Part shown: positions 43,001 to 51,553 of the stretch, piece by piece
Layout: each line of letters starts with the position of its first letter
Numbering within the stretch: position 1 is the stretch's first letter
Assembly: GCF_023699475.1 (NCBI RefSeq)
Contig: NZ_JALXFV010000005.1
Coordinates: forward strand, 452,925-516,924
Length of the DNA stretch: 64,000 nucleotides
Direction of reading: 5' to 3'
Origin: Halomarina rubra
Lineage (GTDB): Archaea > Halobacteriota > Halobacteria > Halobacteriales > Haloarculaceae
Position numbers and translations under genes: made by a program
The notes under the pieces: generated by a model
The model's database searches: none
Seen by the model: only the letters and a program-made list of their open reading frames with translations
Told to the model about the DNA's origin: nothing

Positions 43001-44296
43001 TCAGTACTCGTCCTCCGGGACGAGGCCACGGATGTCCTCGGCCGGGATGACCTCCTCCTGGGAGAACTCGCCGCCGCCGGCGACGTTGATGGCGACCGGG
43101 CCGAACACGTTCCCGAAGTTCGTGAAGTTCGTCGGCGTCGCCGCCCCCTGGTACGATATCTCCTCGCCGTTCGCCAGCGCCTCCTTCCCCTCGGCGAACG
43201 TCGTCACTTCGGTGCCACCGTCCCGGCTGACCGGGCCGAGGTTCTGCTGAATCGCCTCGGGCGTCGCCTCGCCCGCCCGCTCGATGGCGAGGGCGGTCAC
43301 GTGCATCGCGTCCCAGGCCGGTGGCGTCCAGCCGTTGAGTTCCGCATCGCCGCCCTGCTCGTAGGTCTCGACGAACGAGTCGAAGCTGGGGCCGGCCTGT
43401 CCCGGACTCGCTGCCCAGGCTCCGTCGAGGTCGCCGCCGACCTGCGAGGCGAGGTCGTTCTGTGCGAGCGGGTCCGAGAGGATGGGCTGGCGACCGTAGC
43501 CACCGTCCGACCAGTCGCTCAACAGTGTCGTCGCGTCCTCCAGCGGGATGCTCACCGCGAACGCGCTGAACTCGCTGCCGAACAACCGGTCGAGCGCCGA
43601 CTGGTAACTCGACTGGCCGAGACTCACCTCGACGCGCTGGGCAACGGTGCCACCACCCTCCTCGTAGGCGGCGACGAACCCGTCGGCCCAACTCCGCGCC
43701 CCTTCGGAGTTCCCGTTGATGACGCCGAGAGTGTCGTTGCCCTCGTCCAGCGCCCGGCGTGCACCGCCGGCCGTGTGGACCGTGTCGCCGATGACGGTCC
43801 GCCAGACCCACTGGTCGTCGTCGATGTTGTCCGGCGTCCCCATGTCTCCTCCACGGGTGTCGAGGTAGCCCGACCCCGGCCATGGGGTGACGACGGGCGT
43901 CTGCTGTTCCTGCAGGAAGTCGAACAGCGGGTTGATCTCGCTCGAGAACAGCCCCATCAGCGCCAGCGCGTCGTCGTTCTCGACGAGTTGTGTCACCACC
44001 GAGCGCGCCTCCTGTGGGTTGACCGCCGTGTCACGCCGCTGGACCTCTATCTCGCGGTCGAGCGGGCCGCCGGCGTCGTTGATCTGTTGGACGGCGACGT
44101 CGGTCGCCTGCGAGACACCCGGCTGGAGGAAGTCCCAGTCGCCCGTCTGGGCCGCCGGCTGCCCGAGCGTAATCGTCCCACTCCCCCCGCCGCTGTCGCC
44201 GAAGCTGAGACACCCTGCCGTCGCGGCGACTCCCCCGGCCCCGACCGCCTTGAGGAAGTTCCGACGCGTATTTCGACCTGTGTTATCAAACGCCAT
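43001..44296 (-). CDS. Liv-type substrate-binding lipoprotein
   Basis: 431 residues. A Tat signal with twin Arg (NTRRNFLKAVGAGG) ends in the lipobox TAGCL, so the mature protein is a surface lipoprotein folded before export, as usual in haloarchaea. A Gly/Ser spacer follows, then a type-I periplasmic-binding fold of the LivJ/LivK (Peripla_BP_6) family: LGQPAAQTGDWDFLQPGVSQ at the start and TPPAWDAMHVTALAIERAGE near the C terminus. Ligand may be a branched-chain amino acid, amide or urea-type compound; not determined. First gene of the operon livJHMGF. Confidence 0.9.
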   Translation of the reverse strand: MAFDNTGRNTRRNFLKAVGAGGVAATAGCLSFGDSGGGSGTITLGQPAAQTGDWDFLQPGVSQATDVAVQQINDAGGPLDREIEVQRRDTAVNPQEARSVVTQLVENDDALALMGLFSSEINPLFDFLQEQQTPVVTPWPGSGYLDTRGGDMGTPDNIDDDQWVWRTVIGDTVHTAGGARRALDEGNDTLGVINGNSEGARSWADGFVAAYEEGGGTVAQRVEVSLGQSSYQSALDRLFGSEFSAFAVSIPLEDATTLLSDWSDGGYGRQPILSDPLAQNDLASQVGGDLDGAWAASPGQAGPSFDSFVETYEQGGDAELNGWTPPAWDAMHVTALAIERAGEATPEAIQQNLGPVSRDGGTEVTTFAEGKEALANGEEISYQGAATPTNFTNFGNVFGPVAINVAGGGEFSQEEVIPAEDIRGLVPEDEY

Positions 44297-44685
44297 GTTA
44301 TTCGAGCAGTTTGCAGCAGGGGTTGTTATAACTTTGTGTAATTTAATTTCTAAATCGGCGCGCAGTCACCCGATTTCCTCGATTGTTGTTTAGATGTTCG
44401 TCACTGAGAGAATGTCCGGTGTGAACCCCGGACGAGGGAGTTATCGTCCTCCAGCGGTGCTCTTGAGCCGCTTCACAGGTTCTTGGCGGCGTTCGGGACA
44501 CTCACCGTGTGGCGACGACCGACGCTGTCTCCACTGTACCAGTCAAGCGGCGGTGTTCGCGACGGCGTGAATCGAGCGACTGGAGAGGGATGTCGGACAT
44601 CGTTACACTACCGAACTGAGTTGTACCGAGTTGACAACGAATCGAGGATATGTGTTTACTACGCTTCGTGTAAACTGTTAGACGA
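44297..44685. other. 389-base divergent promoter region
   Basis: No gene is seen. It separates the Liv operon (leftward) from the GH97 gene (rightward). The left third is very AT-rich (TTGTTATAACTTTGTGTAAT near 44321-44340) and likely holds the Liv promoter. The right end has an inverted repeat annotated separately. A GC-rich middle shows nothing recognisable. Confidence 0.5.
44654..44675. promoter_or_regulatory. GTTTAC-N10-GTAAAC inverted repeat before the GH97 gene
   Basis: GTTTAC (44654-44659) and GTAAAC (44670-44675) form a 6-bp inverted repeat with a centre one helical turn long. It ends 10 bases before the ATG at 44686 and covers the usual promoter zone, so a regulator bound here could control the glycosidase. 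Confidence 0.4.
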
Positions 44686-47600
44686 ATGTCGAAGGACACT
44701 GACGATGGTGTGAGTACAGACCGGCGGCGATTGTTGAAGGGGCTCGCGGGATTGGTCGCTGCCTCGGCGTACTCGGCAACGATTCCGGCCGAAGTTGCGG
44801 CACAGGTGACCAGCGGGGACGACTCGGACGTGCAATCGGTCAGCTCCCCGGACGGCTCCATCACCGTCACCGTCGATGTCTCCACGGGCGTCCCAACGTA
44901 CGCAGTCTCGCGTGACGGGACCGACTACATCGACCAGTCACCCATCGGGTTCGACTTCGCGAACCAGGCCGCCTTCGGGACGGCTATCAGCGGCTCCGGC
45001 CCCGCTATCACCGTCACCGGCAGCGAGCGCGACAGCGCCACCGAGACGTGGGACCCAGTGTGGGGTGACTTCGACACCGTCGCCGAGGAGTACCGCTCCC
45101 TCCGGCTCGGTCTCGAAGAGACGGCCAGTCCGGGTCGGTCCGCCAACCTCGAACTGCGTGTGTTTGACAGCGGCCTCGGGTTCCGTGTCGTGTTCGACCA
45201 GGAGTTCGGTGACTTCACCGTCACCTCCGAGAACACCGAGTGGCGCTTCGGCGAGGACTACACGAGCTGGTGGATAGAGAACGAGTTCACGAACCCTCGT
45301 TTCGAACAGGAGTACCGCGAGACGGCGCTCAGCGCCATCCCCGCGGGTGCACACACGACCAGGCCGAACGACAACTCGGTCCGACGCGGAGCGCACACGC
45401 CGCTGACGATGCGGGCGAGCGACGGGACACACCTCTCGGTCCACGAGTCGAACCTCGACGACTACGCGAGCATGTCGCTCGCCGCGGTGGCCGACGGTGG
45501 CGGAACGCGATTCGCGACCGAACTCGCCCCCCTCCCGGACGGGACGAAGGTCCAGGCGTCGGCCCCGCACACGACGCCGTGGCGCACGCTCCAGATCGGG
45601 GACTCGCCGGGCGACCTCGTCGAGTCACAGCTGATTCCGCTGCTCGCCGACCCGCTCGACGCGTCGGCGTTCCCCGGCGGCGACACCAGTTGGCTGGAGG
45701 ACGGTCGCTCGTACGTCGGCATCTGGTGGCTGATGATCGCCGGGTCGGCGAACTGGCAGTACAAGTCCGACAGCCAGGTGTCGAGCGAGGGCGGCGACCC
45801 GGCGAAGTACATCCACGGAGCCAGGACCGAGCGGATGAAACGCTACATGCGCTTCGCCAACGAGCACGGCATCGAGAGCGTGCTCGCCGAGGGGTGGAAC
45901 CAGGGCTGGTCGACGTACCCCGGCGACGGCACCGGCTTTGAGATGGGCGTCGCCGACTCCTACCCAGACTTCGACGTCCCCGAGGTGACCAACTACGGAG
46001 CCAGCCTCCCGAACCCGGTCGAGATGACCATCCACAACGAGACGGCGGGCAACGTCGTCACCTACGAGGACGAGATCCAGACCCAGGGCATCTTCGCGGA
46101 GTACGAGGCCGAGGGGATTCGCTCCATCAAGAACGGCTACGTCAAGGACCCAGGCCTGGGCTTCGAGGGCGACGGCGCGACCGCCAGCCACAACCAGCAC
46201 TGCCAGACGGCAGTAAACCACCACCGACTGGTGATGCAGGCGGCCGCGTCGAACCGCCAGATGCTCGAGATACACGAGGGCATCAAGCCGACCGGCGAGA
46301 TTCGGACCTACCCGAACGTCGCCGCCCGCGAGGTCGTCAAAGCCCAGGAGTACGACGGGTTCGGTGAGTTGGGTGCCGACGTCGGCGACGGCCACCACGT
46401 CACCCTGCCGTTCACGCGGATGCTCGCCGGGCCGACCAGCTACCAGCCGGGTATCTTCGACCTCACGTTCGAGGACAACGACGACGCGCGCATTCGGACC
46501 ACCCTCGCGAAACAACTGGCGATGTACCCGACGTACCTCGGTGGGTTGCAGATGGCGGCCGACCGCATCGAGGCGTACGTCGACCACACGTTCGAGGTGG
46601 GCCAGTTCGTCCAGGCGCAGTCGGGAAAACTCGACGGCACGATAACGGCTGACACGTGGCGCGACGCGTTCGGCGGTCACTACGTCCCTATCGACCCCTC
46701 GCGCGAACCGGAGGGCGCGACCGCCCGGTTCACGGTTCGGAACGTCCCCAGCGCGGGCACCTACGACCTGCACCTGCGCTACGCGGCCGACCAGGAGGAC
46801 AACCGAACGGAGGTCCAGACCAACGGCACCCCACAGGCGACGCTCGTCGTCAACGACACGGAGACGAGCCTGACGCCGCCGTTCACCGACTACTGGGACG
46901 ACTGGGCCGTCCACACCGTCTCCGTCGACCTCGTCGCGGGGACCAACCGTCTCGGCATCGAACTCGGCTCGGGTGACGTCGGCGGGTTCAACCTCAACAC
47001 GGTCGGTGTCACGGAGCCCGGGGCGGGAGCGCCGTTCCCGGCCGCCTACACCGACTTCTCGGAGACCCACGCCGCCAACGAGAACTTCGACACGGTGCCG
47101 GCGTTCGAGTTCGTCGAGAACGTCCCCGTCAGCTGGGACGAAACCGTCGCCGTCGACGGGCGGGTCGGCGACTACAGCGTCACCGCGAAACGCCGCGGCG
47201 ACGAGTGGTTCCTCGGCGCGATGACCGACGAGAGCGCCCGCGACCTGACCGTCTCGCTCGACTTCCTCGCGGGTCGCTCCGGTGGGTGGACCGTTGTCGA
47301 GTACGCCGACGCCCCCGAGACCGGTGTCGACAACAACCCCACGTCGGTGGTCATCAGCGACTACGACGTCGCCGCCGGCGACGACGTCGACCTCTCGCTC
47401 GGTTCCAGCGGCGGTACCGCTCTGCACATCGTCCCCGCCGCGAGTGGCGACGGGGCGAACTTCCAGTCCGGCGAGACCTACGTCCTCCGGAACGTCAACA
47501 GCGGGAAGGCGCTAGACGTCGCGTCCGCTTCAGCGAGCGACGGTGCGAACGTTCACCAGTATGGCTACGTCGGCGACGACAACCAGAAGTGGGTCGTTAC

Positions 47601-47892
47601 CGACCTCAACAACGGTTACTACAAACTCGAAGCAGTCCACAGCGGGAAGGCGTTGGACGTCGAGGCCGCGTCGACGAGCGACGGCGCGAACGTCCACCAG
47701 TACGGCTACGTCGGTGCCGACAACCAGCAGTGGGAGATCGTCGAGAACGCCGACGGTAGCTACCGCCTGCTCGCTCGACACAGTGGGAAGGCACTCGACG
47801 TCGAGTACGCCTCGACGAGCGACGGAGCGAACGTCCACCAGTACGGCTACGGTGGCGCGGACAACCAGAAGTGGACATTCGAACGTCTGTGA
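44686..47892 (+). CDS. Secreted GH97-type glycosidase with ricin-B repeats
   Basis: 1068 residues. A Tat signal (TDRRRLLKGLAGLVAASAYS, Arg13-15) exports the folded protein. An N-terminal beta-sandwich (GH97_N, residues 55-300) is followed by a TIM barrel with ESVLAEGWNQGWS, HEGIKPTGEIRTYPNVAARE, EYDGFGE and FTRMLAGPTSYQPGIFDLTF, the latter three being the best GH97 markers. A CBM-like beta-domain spans about 640-790 (FTVRNVPSAGTYDLHLRYAA). Residues 930-1068 are three ricin-B/beta-trefoil units. GH97 enzymes cut alpha-glucosides or alpha-galactosides. At the barrel position of the retaining nucleophile this protein reads IKNGYV, so it is more like inverting members (tentative). A large solo gene with its own promoter. 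Confidence 0.85.
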   Translation: MSKDTDDGVSTDRRRLLKGLAGLVAASAYSATIPAEVAAQVTSGDDSDVQSVSSPDGSITVTVDVSTGVPTYAVSRDGTDYIDQSPIGFDFANQAAFGTAISGSGPAITVTGSERDSATETWDPVWGDFDTVAEEYRSLRLGLEETASPGRSANLELRVFDSGLGFRVVFDQEFGDFTVTSENTEWRFGEDYTSWWIENEFTNPRFEQEYRETALSAIPAGAHTTRPNDNSVRRGAHTPLTMRASDGTHLSVHESNLDDYASMSLAAVADGGGTRFATELAPLPDGTKVQASAPHTTPWRTLQIGDSPGDLVESQLIPLLADPLDASAFPGGDTSWLEDGRSYVGIWWLMIAGSANWQYKSDSQVSSEGGDPAKYIHGARTERMKRYMRFANEHGIESVLAEGWNQGWSTYPGDGTGFEMGVADSYPDFDVPEVTNYGASLPNPVEMTIHNETAGNVVTYEDEIQTQGIFAEYEAEGIRSIKNGYVKDPGLGFEGDGATASHNQHCQTAVNHHRLVMQAAASNRQMLEIHEGIKPTGEIRTYPNVAAREVVKAQEYDGFGELGADVGDGHHVTLPFTRMLAGPTSYQPGIFDLTFEDNDDARIRTTLAKQLAMYPTYLGGLQMAADRIEAYVDHTFEVGQFVQAQSGKLDGTITADTWRDAFGGHYVPIDPSREPEGATARFTVRNVPSAGTYDLHLRYAADQEDNRTEVQTNGTPQATLVVNDTETSLTPPFTDYWDDWAVHTVSVDLVAGTNRLGIELGSGDVGGFNLNTVGVTEPGAGAPFPAAYTDFSETHAANENFDTVPAFEFVENVPVSWDETVAVDGRVGDYSVTAKRRGDEWFLGAMTDESARDLTVSLDFLAGRSGGWTVVEYADAPETGVDNNPTSVVISDYDVAAGDDVDLSLGSSGGTALHIVPAASGDGANFQSGETYVLRNVNSGKALDVASASASDGANVHQYGYVGDDNQKWVVTDLNNGYYKLEAVHSGKALDVEAASTSDGANVHQYGYVGADNQQWEIVENADGSYRLLARHSGKALDVEYASTSDGANVHQYGYGGADNQKWTFERL
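47500..47889 (+). repeat. Three ricin-B repeats with exact 141-base period
   Basis: The codons for SGKALDV start at 47500, 47641 and 47782, exactly 141 bases apart. Each 47-residue unit repeats SDGANVHQYGY and NQ(K/Q)W. The near-identity of units, including nucleotides (AGCGGGAAGG at 47500 and 47641), suggests recent internal duplication. Three such units form one beta-trefoil carbohydrate-binding module. Confidence 0.85.
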
Positions 47893-48546
47893 ACGACTGC
47901 CCGCGGTAGCGGGCTCGAGGTGGATTCTATCTGCTTTAACGAGAGAATCCCGCCGTTCGCGGCGTTGACGAGATGCGGCGCGTCTCGTTCGCACACTAGA
48001 CCGCGGAGCGTTCTGACTGCCACCCAGACGTCTCTGACGGCTGGTGATGGGGCTTCTTGCTTCAACGCCACGGTATTCACAACCTCGATTAAGCAAACGT
48101 CACCAGTCAAAGGGAAAGTAGTGAATCCAACAGGAAAAAGACACCAGAGGAAACGACAGTCTTCCTCAAAAACCCCGGTCGAGCAAGCGCAAGACGGGGC
48201 CCAGTGGATGCCCGGCACCGTTGACGAGGGGCAAAGTGCCTCTGACTACACCTTCCCGCCCGCGTGCTAGTTAATGCCACCCATGCACATTTATCTTTCG
48301 TATTGGATTATTGGATGAGCAATCAGGCAACTGAATTTTGACAGACGAGGCGGTACCGAGTATATTGACAGGGGCTTCGAGCAAAAGCAAGGAAGCTAGG
48401 GGAGGACAATGATTTCTTAGAGGTGTCAAGTCCAATCTGATTGTGAACGAGCCGCTTCAACAAGGTACACAGGAATATTCGTACGCCCAGCGATGTCAGT
48501 TCTCACACGGATCCAAGTCAGCAGTGGCGGACTTGGTCACTCCCTG
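47893..48546. other. 654-base region with possible decayed transposon material
   Basis: There is no convincing gene. One frame on the minus strand in 47925-48110 reads ALKQEAPSPAVRDVW and then HLVNAANGGILSLKQ, reminiscent of C-terminal tails of haloarchaeal transposon proteins, but it lacks a start and a full domain. From about 48280 to 48546 the sequence is AT-richer than its surroundings and has no ORF over 20 codons of good quality. It marks the left edge of an accessory region. Confidence 0.35.
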
Positions 48547-48882
48547 TTAAACCAGCGGGTCAAGATCGCCGATGTTCTCACCAGGACCGACCCACTCGGC
48601 CTCTGGGTCGAACGAAATAACATTCTCTTGGGCGAGACGAGGCAGATGATGATGTACCAGTGCGATTTCGACCTTGGTCGTGTGATCGCCTTCCTTATTC
48701 ACTGTACTCTCGGTGTGTATCTCGGTCGCGACATCCTGTGCGAACGTATCGAGGTCGATTCGATCGCCTGCTTCAGCGTCCAGAAGGAGATTGATGATAA
48801 TTCGCCGATACTCCGAATCGACCGCGTCGAACGCACCGGCTTTGGAGATGGATTCAGGGTCGTACTCTTCCACAATAATCAC
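48547..48882 (-). CDS. Small winged-helix protein (DUF7344-like), third copy
   Basis: 111 residues from the GTG at 48882 (or 108 from GTG at 48873). FDAVDSEYRRIIINLLLDAE gives the helix-turn part and VHHHLPRLAQENVISFDPEA matches the LPKLADEELI block of the copies at 32467 and 33388, so the three are paralogues. It is divergent from a HalOD1 gene 90 bases away, giving the same gene partners as the trio at 32.5-33.8 kb. Codon use is less GC-biased than in the core genes. Confidence 0.7.
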   Translation of the reverse strand: MIIVEEYDPESISKAGAFDAVDSEYRRIIINLLLDAEAGDRIDLDTFAQDVATEIHTESTVNKEGDHTTKVEIALVHHHLPRLAQENVISFDPEAEWVGPGENIGDLDPLV

Positions 48883-48971
48883 TCTATTGTGTACGCCAAC
48901 CTAATTCCTTTGGCCAATTGTATGATGTAATTTATTGTGTGTGGGACTCTGAGAAATCTCACACTCAGTCA

Positions 48972-49274
48972 ATGATGACCGGAGCAGATTCGCCAGCCAC
49001 CGGCGACCCAGATGACGAACTTCACGACTACGAACTGGCGGCCAACCAACCCTGTAGCGTGACGATCGTATACGCCGTTGCGGACGTGCTGGGACGTGAC
49101 CCGCTCGAGTTGCCAGAACTCCTGTATAACGCGATCGATGTCGACGCACTCGATGCGCTGTTCTCGTCCACTGGACGTCCTCCATCAGCGTCGCCATCGC
49201 TCTCGTTCGAGTTCTGTGGACTGATGATTACCGTACAACCAGAGGGACTGACCCTCCTTCCAGAGAGCAGTTAG
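48972..49274 (+). CDS. HalOD1 protein paired with a winged-helix gene
   Basis: 100 residues from ATG 48972. Core: SVTIVYAVADVLGRDPLELP, LLYNAIDVDALDALF, LSFEFCGLMITVQPEG, fully matching the HalOD1 pattern. It is divergent from the winged-helix gene and its stop abuts the hsp20 stop (TAG at 49272-49274, then hsp20 stop at 49275), with no space for a terminator between. Confidence 0.82.
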   Translation: MMTGADSPATGDPDDELHDYELAANQPCSVTIVYAVADVLGRDPLELPELLYNAIDVDALDALFSSTGRPPSASPSLSFEFCGLMITVQPEGLTLLPESS

Positions 49275-49715
49275 TCACTTGACGTCGATTCGACGCGCTT
49301 TGTCCTCCTCAATCCGGGGTAGCGTAATCGTCAGTACGCCGTTGTTCATCCGTGCGTTCACCGCGTCCTTGTCCACAGCTCCTGGGAGTCGGACCGCCCG
49401 TGTCGCCGACTCGTGACGTCGCTCGTGGTGGATGAACTGCTCTTCTTCCTCTTCATGCTCTTCACTTCGTTCAGCACGAATCCGAAGCATGCTATCGGTG
49501 ATTCGGACGTCGACGTCGTCGCTTTCGTACCCGGGGAGGTCGACGGTGACGATGAACTCCTCGTCGTGTTCAACCAGATCCAGGGCCATCGACTCCGACT
49601 CCGCTTTCTCACCGGAACCGATAGACATCCATCGCTCAGGGTTTCTATCGAACTCTTGTCGCATTCGCTCGAAGACGCGTTCGAGTTCCTCAAACGGGTT
49701 TCTGCGTGCACTCAT
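49275..49715 (-). CDS. Hsp20/alpha-crystallin small heat-shock protein
   Basis: 146 residues. N-terminal helical region NPFEELERVFERMRQEF; an alpha-crystallin domain with FIVTVDLPGYESDDVDVRI at its start and the C-terminal GVLTITLPRIEED; ends RIDVK. These chaperones bind unfolding proteins and assemble into oligomers. A Glu-rich loop EEHEEEEEQFIHHERRHE is an acidic insertion suited to high salt. A good Shine-Dalgarno (GAGGTGA at 49723-49729 on the minus strand) and a TATA-like ACTATATC at 49753-49760 are present. Confidence 0.93.
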   Translation of the reverse strand: MSARRNPFEELERVFERMRQEFDRNPERWMSIGSGEKAESESMALDLVEHDEEFIVTVDLPGYESDDVDVRITDSMLRIRAERSEEHEEEEEQFIHHERRHESATRAVRLPGAVDKDAVNARMNNGVLTITLPRIEEDKARRIDVK

Positions 49716-49837
49716 GTATCTTCACCTCTGTCTTCCCTATGAGCACCAAGGCGATATAGTGTGTGATTTTTGCCACGAATAGAGACAACACGACTGACCT
49801 CATAGTCGGGTATCCCGGTAGATCGGGAGAATAGTGA

Positions 49838-50203
49838 CTACTCCACGCAAAAGCGGTTCACAAGTGGGCGTTCCACCGCCTCTACGAGTACGTAACGTAC
49901 AAAGCCGAATCTGAGGGACTTGTGGTGAAGCAGATTAATCCGGCGTACACGAGTCAACGTTGTTCGAAGTGTGGATTCACCCACGAGGACAATCGCCCAC
50001 ACACCAACGGGCAGGATGAGTTTGGTTGTCTGAAGTGCGGGTACGATGTTCATGCGGATTACAACGCGGCGAAGAATATCGGCTTGAAGTATCTCCGCGA
50101 CCAGCAAAAGTCTGGGCGTGGAGGCGCACCCGTAGGCGTGCGCTTGAACAGCGGGACGTTGATCGTGAATGGCGAGTATTCGCCTACCACCCTCAGCGGT
50201 TAG
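49838..50203 (+). pseudogene. tnpB: Truncated tnpB, 3' fragment
   Basis: The frame is closed by TGA at 49835-49837 and has no start, yet from 49838 it reads continuously for 121 residues as the C-terminal part of an IS200/IS605-type Tnp[20 protein letters not shown], then the zinc ribbon [12 protein letters not shown] ... CLKCGYDVH, then [15 protein letters not shown] with the third RuvC Asp, and [14 protein letters not shown]. The first two thirds, with the first RuvC Asp, are absent. Downstream hairpins resemble the transposon right end. It may still give a guide-type RNA from its 3' end. Confidence 0.82.
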
Positions 50204-50224
50204 AACGGGAGTCCACGCTGAATG

Positions 50225-50244
50225 CCACGTCCTTCAGGGCGTGG
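50225..50244 (+). repeat. Right-end hairpin of the truncated tnpB element
   Basis: CCACGTCCT and AGGGCGTGG pair over nine positions (one G-U wobble) with a two-base centre, 21 bases after the tnpB stop. Its position and form fit the right-end hairpin of haloarchaeal IS200/IS605-type elements. Confidence 0.55.
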
Positions 50245-50423
50245 TAGCTTACTGGACGTTGAATCCGAGCGGAACGACGTAAGAGTGCGCGTCCTGCGGC
50301 GTTTCGACCAAGGAGTTGCAGTGGGTGCGCGAACATTCCAGTCCGGCGTGCGGATTTGAGGCGGGTTGAGACGCGAATGCGGCGTGTAGCATTCGTTCTC
50401 TTGAAATCGTGAAGCCCGCAGCA

Positions 50424-50458
50424 GTGAAGTCCCCCGGGGACAAGCCCCGGGGCTTCAC
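50424..50458. repeat. Long GC hairpin downstream of the truncated tnpB
   Basis: GTGAAG (50424-50429) pairs with CTTCAC (50453-50458); inside, CCCCGGGG (50432-50439) pairs with CCCCGGGG (50445-50452) around ACAAG, with a two-base bulge. A 14-bp stem like this could be the end of a second, nested element remnant or a terminator before the next gene. Confidence 0.5.
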
Positions 50459-50592
50459 CGTATTGACTGCACGTCCCAAAACGGGTCGTGCCGTCGCAGG
50501 CGAATTTTCCTCGGCCTTCCCGAGATGGGTCGGTGGGGTTTTCGAGCACTCCAGCACTAGACGAAGCCGCGAAACCTTTTACATATGTCAGA

Positions 50593-50602
50593 TTATATAT
50601 GG
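50593..50602 (+). promoter_or_regulatory. TATA box of the regulator gene at 50634
   Basis: TATATATGG sits in an AT-rich stretch (TTTTACATATGTCAGATTAT just before), 32-41 bases from the ATG. It suits a transcript with a short leader. Confidence 0.5.
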
Positions 50603-50633
50603 TAATTGTGAGAGAATTCGCGCAGGGGGTATC

Positions 50634-51443
50634 ATGACTACCTCCGAAGACATTGCGGCGCTCGACGATATTTCGTTTCTCGCGCGCTCTGCCAGTCGCG
50701 TGCAGGTGCTCGAAACGCTCGCGTCAGGTACACACGACCGCGCCGAACTGCAGGCGACGACCGGTATCCCTCGGGCGACCGTCGGGCGCATCGTCACCGA
50801 GTTCGAGGGACGAGGCTGGGTCAAACACGATGGCCACAACTACACGACATCGCCGCTCGGTGGATTTCTGATAGCGGAGTTTCGCTCGCTGGTCGATGGC
50901 GTCACGACGATGCAGAAGCTCCGCGGCGTCATCGAGTGGCTCCCGACCGACGAGTTCGATTTCCCGCTCAGTCGCTTCGCCGACGCCACCATCACGCTAT
51001 CGAGAGCGAGCGACACGACCGCGCCCGTCGCCCGTGCCGCCGAGTTGGTCGAGGCTGGCGATGACGTCAGCATCCTCGCCTTCGGGTCCGCACCACCGGT
51101 CGTCGAGGCTGCCTGGCGGACGACCGTCGACGGCACCCAGTCGTTCGAGATCATCTTCGCCGCAGACACCCTCGATACGCTCACTGCAGACCCAGAGATG
51201 GGAGCGTTGCTCTGCGACCTCGCCCGCTGCACACGGGGAACGGTCCGCAGACACGATGGGACTGTCCCCTACAACCTCGCAGTCATCGACGGCACGGCCA
51301 ACTTCGCGCTGATCGACGAACACGGGGCACCGGCGGCACTCATCGAGAGCACCGACGAGGCGATTCGCTCGTGGACGGTTTCCACCATCGACCGCTACCG
51401 GGACGAGTCGGAGCTGCTCGACCCCGACGCGCTCACGTCCTGA
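50634..51443 (+). CDS. Winged-helix transcription regulator with sensor domain
   Basis: From ATG 50634 the protein has 269 residues. N-terminal winged helix: ISFLARSASRVQVLETLASG, AELQATTGIPRATVGRIVTE, GWVKHDGHNYTTSPLG. The C-terminal 170 residues form a sensor-like domain with FADATITLSRASDTTAPVAR and TVPYNLAVIDGTANFALIDE, as in haloarchaeal ArsR/MarR-like regulators with a FilR1-type sensor. Ligand is unknown. It lies 111 bases upstream of the membrane protein/halocyanin pair and may control it. Confidence 0.82.
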   Translation: MTTSEDIAALDDISFLARSASRVQVLETLASGTHDRAELQATTGIPRATVGRIVTEFEGRGWVKHDGHNYTTSPLGGFLIAEFRSLVDGVTTMQKLRGVIEWLPTDEFDFPLSRFADATITLSRASDTTAPVARAAELVEAGDDVSILAFGSAPPVVEAAWRTTVDGTQSFEIIFAADTLDTLTADPEMGALLCDLARCTRGTVRRHDGTVPYNLAVIDGTANFALIDEHGAPAALIESTDEAIRSWTVSTIDRYRDESELLDPDALTS

Positions 51444-51553
51444 GCACAGCCCACGTCGTGAGTTACATCTCAGCGGGAAGCACGATGCTCTGAGCCGCCG
51501 AATCCACTACCCGGGCACGCGTCCCACCCGGGCCGTGCCACTGGAGAAGACCA

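Noticed and set aside
42497-44341. 614-codon plus-strand frame opposite the Liv operon
   Set aside because: It crosses the boundary of two well-defined genes and has no motif; a shadow caused by high GC.
45625-47427. 600-codon minus-strand frame inside the GH97 gene
   Set aside because: Antisense of GH97; Val/Arg-rich with no fold signal.
47500-47889. Periodic repeats considered as a CRISPR-like array
   Set aside because: Period of 141 bases is coding and gives ricin-B units; no short repeat-spacer structure exists anywhere in the window.
47920-48270. 116-codon plus-strand frame after the GH97 gene
   Set aside because: Basic, low-complexity, no family; probably not translated.
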